This document shows, piece after piece, positions 18,974 to 27,078 of a stretch of DNA of 64,000 nucleotides. The translations under genes and the position numbers were made by a program. This stretch comes from Chondrus crispus (taxonomy: Eukaryota > Rhodophyta > Florideophyceae > Gigartinales > Gigartinaceae), in NCBI RefSeq assembly GCF_000350225.1, contig NW_005179069.1, positions 340,612-404,611 on the forward strand, written 5' to 3'. The notes below the pieces were generated by a model, which was not told the origin of the DNA, did no database searches, and saw only the letters and a list, made by a program, of their open reading frames with translations. Numbering within the stretch: position 1 is the first letter of the stretch; the number at the start of each line of letters is the position of its first letter.

Positions 18974-21817
18974 ATGGCAGAATCGAGCAGTGTTGTGGCG
19001 TCAGCGCTGCAACTTGAGAAGTCTTCCGTGCTTCGTTTCGTGCGCAGCGCTTCTTCACTTCTATCAGACACAACCACTCTTCATCTCTTTGAGCACCGCA
19101 ATGGCATGTACTCTATTCACGGCCCATCCGACGTTGTCCTTGCCGGCCGCCTAAGCGCCGATGACTTCCGGGGTGTTTGCGAATTGCCCGCTGCGCCACC
19201 TGCCGTTCAGAAACCGCTTGAAACCCTTTATTTCAGCTTTCGCATCGCGAGGGACCTTGTGGCAGCAGCTTTATTTTCAGCTGGCAAAAAGGTGGAGGTA
19301 AGGTTTGTGACGGCGGACGGAAGAACCTCTCTCAAGCTTCAAGGCAGTCCCGGTAACCCAGATGAGCTTGAAGACGTCTTCCTGGACAGTTTCAATGCAC
19401 ACGGCACGAGCGCCTTGGCTCAGGGCGTCGACAAAAGCATGCTTGACGATGGAGCAGTCATTGCTGTTAAAGTATCGACAGAAAGGAGCATGACCGTCGT
19501 TGGCATTAGTGCGTGGGATGCAGCAAGGAGAACGCTCTGCATCGGAGAGCTATATGAGGATGACATGTTTTCCAACCTTGAGGGCATCATTGTTGCTACG
19601 AATGCGAAGGAAGCTATCTTTTGTGAATCAGACTTTTCAGCGTTTGACAAGACGAAGCTAGTTGACGTGATCGAAAAGTGTGGCGTAGCAATGACTATGG
19701 TGAAGAAACAAAAATTCAAGTCGGACGACTTGCCTGTTGATTTGGAGCGGCTCGCCGGCTCCCATGTCGCTATCACCAAGTATTTAGACAAAAAGGCCGG
19801 CATTTCAGCAACTGCATCATTGATCGGATATCTGCATCTGATGGCTGACCCATCTCTCGAGGGTATCATCAAGCTACAGGAGCTCGGCTCTACGAATTAT
19901 ATGCAGCTCGACAATGCGGCTGTTCGAGCGCTCAATATACTACCGTTTCCTGGAGATGGTGGAAAAAAAGGATCCCTTTTCGGTCTGCTGAATCGCACGA
20001 AAACGTCAATGGGTTCACGGCTTTTGCGTAGATGGATTTCCCAGCCATTGCAAGATATTGATGAGATCAATTCGCGCCTTGACGTAACGGCAGCCTTCAT
20101 TGCCGGTGCTGAGTGTTGCCGTGGAGTTCGAGAAACCCACCTCAAAATGATGCCCGACCTCAACCATTTGTGCAAACGATTCACAAAACATCAAGGCGCG
20201 AAGGCGAATCTCCAAGATGTCGTGCGGCTTTACCAGTGTTCTATACGCCTTCCATTCCTTTGCGAGCTTCTCGAAGATGCCGAGAACGAAAAAATTCTCG
20301 GTGAACGATACAGTGTACCCCTTCGCAAGTTAGTGCGAGAATTAGTCAATTTCGAGGCTCTGGTAGAAACAACCATAGACATCGATAGGATCGATAACGG
20401 AGAGTTCGTCGTGAACCCATCTGTTGATCCTGAACTCCAGACGCTGCGCCAGCAACAAGACAGTATCCTGGTCGACATCAACGATGAGCACAGGAAAGTT
20501 GCTCATGCCATTTCGGGCCTGAAGAATGATGCTTTGAAGTTGGAACGGAAAGACAACTTGGGCTACATCTTCCGTCTTACGCGGAAAGAGGAAAAGTTGA
20601 TCCGTGGGAAGTCTCAGTATAACGTGTTGGAAACTCGCAAAGATGGTGTTCGATTTCAAAGTCGAACATTGCGTCGTTTATCACAAGCGTATGAATCAAT
20701 TGCTACCGAATACGATGGTAGGGAATTCGAAATGCGCACTAAGGTTCTAGAAGTTGTCGGAACGTATGTCGAAGTGTTTCTAGACGTGGCTGCAGTGCTA
20801 GCTGAAGTAGATGTGGCATCTTCTTTTGCGACAGCCGCAGTAGAAGCAAGGTCGGCGTATTGTCGGCCCACATTGAAACTAGCTGGATCTGGTTTGGTGT
20901 TGAAGCAGGCCAGACATCCCATTGTTGAGGAGAACATGGATGACGGAGCGGAATTCATAGCCAACGACATCGATTTGACCCGCATCCCAGACAATGCCGA
21001 AAGCGATAAGGAAGGAGGTGGTCTTCTGATTGTTACTGGACCAAACATGGGTGGCAAGTCGACATACATTCGTTCGGCCGGTGTGCTCACCCTCATGGCG
21101 CACATTGGATGTTTCGTACCGGCAGAACATGCGGAAGTACCCATTACTGACAGGATTTTTGCTCGCGTCGGTGCTGCGGACAACCCAAACCGAGCAATTT
21201 CGACATTCATGTCAGAAATGCTCGAAACAGCAGCCATCCTGAAGTCAGCAACCCACAACTCGCTTGTGATCATCGATGAACTTGGAAGGGGAACCGGCAC
21301 AACAGATGGATACGGGCTTGCTTATGCCATCAGTTGGCATATTGCACAGAAAATTCGATCCGCTTGCATGTTTGCCACTCACTTCTTTGAACTGACCGCT
21401 CTTTCTGAAGATAGTCCATGTGTTGGAAATGTGCACGTATCAGCCGTAACCGATCCGAACACGAACAAGCTAACTTTCCTCTATGAGGTTCAACGCGGTG
21501 CTTGTGACCAAAGCTTTGGTGTTCACGTTGCTGAGATGGCTCGATTTCCTCCGAAGGTAGTAGCAGAAGCAAAGCGAAAGGCCGACGAACTAGAAGGCAT
21601 CGGGACCGCTGGAAAGCGTGTGAAAATGTCAAATATTTCAGATGGGGACAAAAAGGTAGGGTTAGGAATGGTTGAAGAGTTTCTCGAGAAAGTGAAAAAA
21701 CTGCCGCTAGATACAGAGGAGCATAAGAAGTCTTCTTTGGCCCAAGCTCGCGATTGGAGGAAGCGAATCGTGGCTGAGAAAAATCCATACGTGATGGCGT
21801 TACTCGAAAGTTCTTAG
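18974..21817 (+). CDS. MSH2: DNA mismatch repair protein MSH2
   Basis: MSH2 pairs with MSH6 or MSH3 in the nucleus to recognise mismatches and small loops. The ATG at 18974 gives 947 residues, close to the 934 of the human protein. The N-terminal MutS I-like and connector domains are followed by the lever region, beginning NYMQLDNAAVRALNI near residue 314. The ATPase has Walker A GPNMGGKST near residue 688, the STFMSEM signature, Walker B VIIDELGRGT near 764 and FATHFFEL. DQSFGVHVAEMA in the C-terminus is typical of MSH2. A C-terminal dimerisation tail is present. No introns or lesions are seen. No PIP box is visible at the N-terminus, as expected since that belongs to MSH6 and MSH3. The gene is convergent with the photodecarboxylase gene. 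Confidence 0.95.
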   Translation: MAESSSVVASALQLEKSSVLRFVRSASSLLSDTTTLHLFEHRNGMYSIHGPSDVVLAGRLSADDFRGVCELPAAPPAVQKPLETLYFSFRIARDLVAAALFSAGKKVEVRFVTADGRTSLKLQGSPGNPDELEDVFLDSFNAHGTSALAQGVDKSMLDDGAVIAVKVSTERSMTVVGISAWDAARRTLCIGELYEDDMFSNLEGIIVATNAKEAIFCESDFSAFDKTKLVDVIEKCGVAMTMVKKQKFKSDDLPVDLERLAGSHVAITKYLDKKAGISATASLIGYLHLMADPSLEGIIKLQELGSTNYMQLDNAAVRALNILPFPGDGGKKGSLFGLLNRTKTSMGSRLLRRWISQPLQDIDEINSRLDVTAAFIAGAECCRGVRETHLKMMPDLNHLCKRFTKHQGAKANLQDVVRLYQCSIRLPFLCELLEDAENEKILGERYSVPLRKLVRELVNFEALVETTIDIDRIDNGEFVVNPSVDPELQTLRQQQDSILVDINDEHRKVAHAISGLKNDALKLERKDNLGYIFRLTRKEEKLIRGKSQYNVLETRKDGVRFQSRTLRRLSQAYESIATEYDGREFEMRTKVLEVVGTYVEVFLDVAAVLAEVDVASSFATAAVEARSAYCRPTLKLAGSGLVLKQARHPIVEENMDDGAEFIANDIDLTRIPDNAESDKEGGGLLIVTGPNMGGKSTYIRSAGVLTLMAHIGCFVPAEHAEVPITDRIFARVGAADNPNRAISTFMSEMLETAAILKSATHNSLVIIDELGRGTGTTDGYGLAYAISWHIAQKIRSACMFATHFFELTALSEDSPCVGNVHVSAVTDPNTNKLTFLYEVQRGACDQSFGVHVAEMARFPPKVVAEAKRKADELEGIGTAGKRVKMSNISDGDKKVGLGMVEEFLEKVKKLPLDTEEHKKSSLAQARDWRKRIVAEKNPYVMALLESS

Positions 21818-22319
21818 CTTGACCGATGAGCCTGAACAAAGTAAATCGATTCCTCGAAAATGTCAACTGGGGCGTCGCATTTTCATGCATCCTCAAGGGA
21901 TTGAACCGTTACCACCAATACTGGCTGATTTTTCGAAGACGCCGCTCTAGTACTACAGGAAGCAGCATCCTATTAACCTTTTACGCGAAGCTTCAGACAA
22001 GTTAGCACGAAGGCCGTTTTAAGTCGGAGAAGTTAATGCCTGCAGAACCAGGGGACTAGCATGGCACTCAGCCTCAGGCAGCTAACCTAGGACACGGACC
22101 GCTCGTCTAGATCGAGAACAATCGCTGGAGAAGCTGAGGAAGCAAGTCATTTTCATTCGTGCTTTAGACTCGCACACATATCGATGTTCTGTAACGCCCG
22201 CCAAGCTACAGTGGCTTTGGAGCAGAATGTATATTTACCCTGTCTGCAAGCATGTATAAGCAAGCCCTAACTTTTGAGATTGCCTCCTGCAGCGGTTCTG
22301 CACTTAGAAACTTCCTCCT
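21818..22319. other. Convergent 3' intergenic region (MSH2 / FAP)
   Basis: About 500 bases lie between two stop codons facing each other. No ORF, hairpin or repeat stands out. It presumably carries both 3' untranslated regions and polyadenylation signals, none of which I can fix with confidence. Confidence 0.5.
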
Positions 22320-24242
22320 TTATGCAGCCGCACCAACTGTTGCAGCATCTGCTTGTCGCGCAGCTGCGCGAATCAGATCAGCTCCCTTCTCCGCAATCAT
22401 CATTGTTGGTGCACCAGACTGCCCTCCTGGAAGTGTAGGCATGACGGACGAATCGACAACTCGTAGCCGTGCAACACCCTTTACCTGCAATGCCGGATCA
22501 ACAGCCGCCTGTTCCCCAATTCCCATGCGGCAAGTTCCAACCATTGCGTTGGCAGTGTGGCAAGTATCCCGGATATATGCTTCAATGTCGGCATCAGACA
22601 CTTTTTCGCCACCAGGATACAGCTCTCTACCTCTAAATTCCTTCATACTGTCGTCATTCCCAATCGTTCGGCACAGCTTCACCCCGTGCACCAGTGTTTT
22701 GAGATCCGCGTCGTTAGAAATCCAGTTTCCATGAATACTCATACTATCGCGCACGTCCGTAGATCGAAGTTGCACGTGTCCTCGTGACTTCGGGCGAGCA
22801 GCAACTGATTGGATCGTGAATCCAGTGGGTCTGTTTGCTCGATTTTGCAAGTAAGAACCCGCTGTTGCGAAGTCGGCGAGGGAGTGGTAGGGGTCTGGCT
22901 CTGAGACGAAAGGGATAAACCGCAACTGCAAATCGCAAGCGTCCATGGACGGATCAGTCTTGGCGAAGCCTCCGGCTTCGCACATAGGAGACGTTAGTGG
23001 ACCCTTGCCCCGGAATACGTAGTTAAGTAGTGTTCCAATATTCTTGCCTGTGCGTTCGGTGTAGTACACAGAGGAATTGGCCTTGTCCTTTTCTGGATTT
23101 TGTGACTCAAAGCTGACCATTGCTGCGGCGTGATCTTGGAGATTTTGGCCAACTGCAGGTACATCAGCAACAATTTCAATGCCGTGACTGCGCAGATGTT
23201 CGGCCGGGCCAACGCCGGAAAGCATGAGAAGCTGGGGTGTAGCGTAGACACCGCCACACAGAAGAATCTCCCGGCTGGCAGACATCCGAACCCGCGTACC
23301 CTTCGAATCAATGAAAGATACTGCCGTGGCGACAGGAGTGGAGGAACCGGCTGGGTTCTCAAATAAAATTCTCTCAACGACAGCGCCGGTCATGACAGTG
23401 AGATTGCGCCTTCCTTTCGCTGCGCGAAGGTAACTGGTGGCTGGGGATTCACGGCTTCCATCACGTTGTGTGACTTGGAATGGCCCTACGCCATCCTGGC
23501 CAGTTGCCCAGTCGTTGAAGTCAGGGTTATGATTGAGACCGGCTGCGTTATGAGCTGCCTTAATGAAAGCCTTAGACATAGGGTTAAGGCGGGCGAGGTC
23601 ACTAACAGCAAGCGGTCCTTCATAGCCATGTGCGTCTTGATTGGGGACGGCGCTCTGCTGCGACTCGCTCTTGAGGAAGTACGGAAGAACATCTTGGGGG
23701 GCCCAACCTGGGGCGCTTTCTGCCCATGCGGTGTAGTCGGCTGGGTGTCCGCGGTGGTACAACATAACGGAGATGGCGTGGGAGCCGCCGAGGACCTTTC
23801 CGCGAGGAAAGTAAAGACGGCGGTTGGCGAGATTTGGTTCGGGCTCTGTGACAAAAGCCCAATCGTTCGGGGAGCCGAGAAGATAAGGGAACCCAAGAGG
23901 GACGTGAAGATAGAAGGAGTCGTCGGGTTTGCCGGCCTCGAGAAGTAGTACACGGGTTGAAGGATCCTCAGTTAAACGGTTGGCGAGGACGCATCCGGCA
24001 GCACCGCCACCGACAATGATGTAGTCGTAAGTGGTGGCAGCCTCCGACGAAGGGACTGTGCGACGGAATGTAGAGGCTACTGTTCCCGCAGGAGCAGCCA
24101 TATGAATGAGGCGGCGATGGGTGGGGGGAGCGGGCGTGCGCACAGGTCGTGGGGTACATGATGAGGAGGAGGAGATGAGGGATGTGAGGGTGGATCTCGG
24201 AACGGCAATCGGGGTGGCGAAAGCCGGACAAGGAGAAGCCAT
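22320..24242 (-). CDS. FAP: Fatty acid photodecarboxylase (GMC oxidoreductase family), plastid-targeted
   Basis: The first ATG (24242) gives 640 residues. The first 45-60 are Ser/Thr/Pro/Arg-rich with few acids, a typical plastid transit peptide. The FAD Rossmann motif VGGGAAGCVLANRL begins at about residue 77, and the GMC signatures (GKVLGGSHAISVMLYHRG; GVYATPQLLMLSGVGP) follow. Two C-terminal features separate it from ordinary GMC oxidases. The catalytic His block usually reading HPxGTC is ANAMVGTCRMG, and the usual GNTNAP is GGQSGAP, both as I recall for algal photodecarboxylase. A Cys lies in CDLQLRFIP. Established knowledge: FAP uses blue light and FAD to turn fatty acids into alkanes or alkenes in plastids of green and red algae. 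The active-site Cys/Arg pair should be checked by alignment. The gene is intronless. Confidence 0.8.
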   Translation of the reverse strand: MASPCPAFATPIAVPRSTLTSLISSSSSCTPRPVRTPAPPTHRRLIHMAAPAGTVASTFRRTVPSSEAATTYDYIIVGGGAAGCVLANRLTEDPSTRVLLLEAGKPDDSFYLHVPLGFPYLLGSPNDWAFVTEPEPNLANRRLYFPRGKVLGGSHAISVMLYHRGHPADYTAWAESAPGWAPQDVLPYFLKSESQQSAVPNQDAHGYEGPLAVSDLARLNPMSKAFIKAAHNAAGLNHNPDFNDWATGQDGVGPFQVTQRDGSRESPATSYLRAAKGRRNLTVMTGAVVERILFENPAGSSTPVATAVSFIDSKGTRVRMSASREILLCGGVYATPQLLMLSGVGPAEHLRSHGIEIVADVPAVGQNLQDHAAAMVSFESQNPEKDKANSSVYYTERTGKNIGTLLNYVFRGKGPLTSPMCEAGGFAKTDPSMDACDLQLRFIPFVSEPDPYHSLADFATAGSYLQNRANRPTGFTIQSVAARPKSRGHVQLRSTDVRDSMSIHGNWISNDADLKTLVHGVKLCRTIGNDDSMKEFRGRELYPGGEKVSDADIEAYIRDTCHTANAMVGTCRMGIGEQAAVDPALQVKGVARLRVVDSSVMPTLPGGQSGAPTMMIAEKGADLIRAAARQADAATVGAAA

Positions 24243-24625
24243 GTTGATGGAGGACGGAAAGGAAAGAAGAGAGCAAAGGGTCAATGCCAAGGAGCAGAGA
24301 ACGGTACGAGAAATAAATGAGGGAGGACTGGAGCACCTTGCACCTTGCCCTTACTCATCAAACCCTCTGTCTGGGAGGATGAAATTGAGCCTGATCTCGT
24401 GGGGCGTAGGGCGTGTGATCAAGGCGAGAGATATGGCTCTCGCACGAAGGCCGAGGCGGACCAATGGGCGAGGATGGAGCGTATAGCGGCCAATGAGAGA
24501 ACGCGCCGGGCCGTGGTGCTTTCGCTGCTTGACCGAGGCCAAAATTTTAGTTTAATTCATATTCACGCTGAGATCCGCTCGGTGGGCAACGACCAGCCGA
24601 ACGTAACGGCAGTCTAACTACTGAA

Positions 24626-24674
24626 GGGTAGCAGTCAGGGCTGGCTGGTGATCTCACCAGCCTGACTGCTACCC
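24626..24674. repeat. Imperfect long hairpin
   Basis: GGGTAGCAGTCAG (24626-24638) pairs exactly with CTGACTGCTACCC (24662-24674). An inner 8-base stem, GCTGGTGA with TCACCAGC, lies next to a bulge of about five bases on the left arm. Confidence 0.8.
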
Positions 24675-24929
24675 ACGAGTGAACACGTGTACAACCCAGG
24701 CGCGCCCGTTCTCTATCCCCTCTTACCCCCATTCTTTGCGATGCACGCATCGCGAGTCCTAGACGTTTCCGCGGAAACAAAAAGGAAACAAAAAGAAAGG
24801 TTTCTATTGCAACTCCTGAAAAACATTGAATACATTACAGTATTGGGGTGTGACTGTACAGTATCAAACCTTTCGGGCGGGTTGGCGCCAAGACTTCGGT
24901 TCAACTTATGACCTGAACAGCCGTGCGGA

Positions 24930-25067
24930 CAGCACCACCCCGTTCCCCTCATAAAGAGAAGTGAACACGTGTATTTTTCTACTTTACAGAAAAGTTCAGC
25001 ACCACCCCGTTCCCCTCATAAAGAGAAGTGAACACGTGTACTTTCTAGAAAAAAGTGAACACGTGTA
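24930..25067. repeat. 44-bp direct repeat ending in ACACGTGTA
   Basis: Bases 24930-24973 and 24997-25040 are identical, each beginning CAGCACCACC and ending GTGAACACGTGTA. A partial third copy (AAGTGAACACGTGTA) ends at 25067 and another fragment lies near 24678. CACGTG is a palindrome recognised by bHLH/bZIP factors in other organisms; a role here is not shown. Confidence 0.8.
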
Positions 25068-25162
25068 ACGAGCCGTCCCCTTTTTTCTTGCTTATTATTG
25101 CTTATTGCTTATACTTACACCTAGACACCTAGATAGACTAACGTCTAGGAACCACAAAGGAT

Positions 25163-25705
25163 TACAGGGGGGGTCTCTTAATTAGTGCACTTTTAGTTAG
25201 TGCACATTGGATTTTAATGCATCCTCTGATAGCTTGGCACGACTTTGTACAGGTGTACACGTATGTTCACGCGAGCACAATGGTCGTCGTCCGTAGAGAG
25301 CGGGTTCCATTCTTTTACAGATCCCAGCAACCTTATGCATCTTCGAACAACTAATCACACAATGAGCACAACTGAACCAGCATCCAGGGCGTCAAGAACC
25401 CGCCTTACCCTTTCGCAAAAAGAGGAGGTGCTGCCGCGACTTTCACAGGCCTTTGCGCAAGCAGAGCGATATTGTGAGGAGGTGCGTGTTATGGAGGCGT
25501 CCTATCATTTACGTCTTGCTAAGCGAGCGTTGAGCCGTGTCTATAATGAACACACGAAGCGTCAGCGACGGCAGACGCTGGTAACGGAACATTTCGTTGC
25601 CCCGTAAACTACTTTTTAGCGAGCCCCTTAGATAATGCACATTGAAGATAGTGCACATAGAATGCGCATGGCACGGGGATGCATTAATTGAGGGAGTCGC
25701 CTGTA
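25163..25705 (+). mobile_element. Non-autonomous pogo-type element (543 bp) keeping only the PIP-tail ORF
   Basis: The ends read TACAGGGGGGGTC... and, inverted, TACAGGCGACTCCC..., both followed by AATTA(G/A)TGCA, with internal AGTGCAC subterminal repeats and TA at the borders. This matches the architecture of the 2.56 kb pogo element. No transposase remains. The only ORF encodes a small basic protein homologous to the C-terminal ORF of the larger element. Confidence 0.75.
25362..25607 (+). CDS. Small basic protein with PIP-box-like tail, in pogo-derived element
   Basis: The ATG at 25362 gives 81 residues; the frame is open from an ATG at 25263, so a longer form is possible. The protein is helical and basic, ending KRQRRQTLVTEHFVAP, where QTLVTEHF fits a PCNA-binding box (Q-x-x-hydrophobic-x-x-aromatic pair). 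The preceding block, EASYHLRLAKRAL, aligns with DASSHLRKARRII in the C-terminal ORF of the pogo element at 3.6 kb. The frame is intact while the rest of the element has gone. That hints at a useful product, such as a PCNA-tethered accessory protein or competitor, but this is inference; survival by chance is possible in so short an ORF. Confidence 0.55.
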   Translation: MSTTEPASRASRTRLTLSQKEEVLPRLSQAFAQAERYCEEVRVMEASYHLRLAKRALSRVYNEHTKRQRRQTLVTEHFVAP

Positions 25706-26225
25706 TCCCCTTTTACCCAGATTTCCCTGGAGCATTGAATTCTGCACGTGCGGGTAAACCTTGTACTCGTCTATGAAGACGGACTTGACCGCCTTCATTC
25801 ACTATGCCTGTCAAGACTGCACCTGTTAAATAGCAGTATGGAACCGTGGTGCTATACAACACTGCTCCAGTAAAACGGTGCTATTCTACATATAGTTTCG
25901 ATTCTTACAAGCAAATTGGACCCGTTCAATACCGCTGCAAGCATAGAACAGAGATCCATGTGTTGGGTTTTGAAAAAGAGGGCCGTCTTAAAGAATGAGC
26001 AAACCCGCCGCCGTCGGTGTTGCAACATGGAAAATACACTCCTCATTACTACAAAATTCGATTTTCCCCGACAGGGCCTCCTCGTACGTGAGGAGGTCAA
26101 ACTAAGTACGTAAACACTCTGAACGCTCCATCCCTGTTGAACAATGATGCTGTGTCCCGCCAAACAACGACACCCCCCCTCTCACGATGGTATTTGGGTT
26201 CAAGTGCGGGTGTGGTCGTAGCTAC

Positions 26226-26279
26226 TCCAGCCTTCAACCGCACTGGATGCACTCACATCCAATGCGGTTGAAGGCTGGA
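26226..26279. repeat. 24-bp hairpin
   Basis: Arms 26226-26249 and 26256-26279 pair over 24 bases with a single G-T type mismatch and a 6-base loop. The size is like a small-RNA precursor or a foldback relic. Confidence 0.85.
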
Positions 26280-26480
26280 CTAGTCACTCAAAACTAGCAG
26301 GGGGAAGGCATAGCCCGAAAAATCTTGCGAGTGCTCATGTGCTGATGTGTGTCTTCTCCTTGTTGCGCAGAAGGCTGCTCGTCTGAGCATCGCTTACACG
26401 TATACCAAGGCCATCGCGGTGCACAGCACTCTAGGCAATGAAGCACGAGCATGGTCACGTGCAGCGGATCAGCAAATAGA

Positions 26481-26523
26481 GTGCACAGTAGGCGGTTGAC
26501 GACGTCAACCGCCTACTGTGCAC
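26481..26523. repeat. Perfect 20-bp hairpin
   Basis: Arms 26481-26500 and 26504-26523 are exact complements with a 3-base loop (GAC). A smaller palindrome, AACGTCAA-C-TTGACGTT, follows at 26527-26543. Confidence 0.9.
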
Positions 26524-27078
26524 CCTAACGTCAACTTGACGTTTACCCGTTCGCCGAGCAAGACACTTGGAAGACGTGTGCTGACCAAGAGAGAACCCGG
26601 TGACTGGGTCTCACCAAGGCACTTACTTCTGTTTGATGAGGAAAATTCTCGCATAATTACAGTACTGAATTACACTACAAGGGCCAGGACGTGAGCGGAC
26701 GCGGGCGGCAGTAGCACTACGCGGAAACCTGTCGTTGCGCCCTACTCGCCAACTTTTTCGTCTACCCCCCTCCGGCGCCCCGCATCACACACCGCTCGAC
26801 TCGTCATCCCCTCCCGCCATCTCTGTCCCATCACCCGAAACTCCCAACGCCCCTTCGCGCTCTCTGCTTCTGTCCCTCCCCACTCCTTCCCATCTCCTGC
26901 GTTTCCTTCCTTCCTCTCCCCCTGTCCCAACCCCCTCCAAACTTCTCGCCACACCCCGTCCGCCATTCTTCCCTTTCCGCTTTCCTCCCTTGCCCGGCGC
27001 TTGCTTTTCGTCTTTTCCAATCCGCCTCTCCGTCTCGTCGCAAACCACATCAACCTCACAGCTACGCCCTCCCACGCG

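Larger units (their letters stand above)
24243..25162. other. Upstream region of FAP with hairpin and direct repeats
   Basis: No gene is supported. The first 100 bases are the presumed FAP promoter on the minus strand. The rest contains the hairpin at 24626-24674 and the ACACGTGT-bearing repeats at 24930-25067. Confidence 0.5.
25706..27078. other. Intergenic region upstream of the deubiquitinase gene
   Basis: No ORF is supported except the overlapping Pro/Ser-rich reading at its right end, a shadow of the next gene. Two strong hairpins (26226-26279 and 26481-26523) lie in it. Confidence 0.5.
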
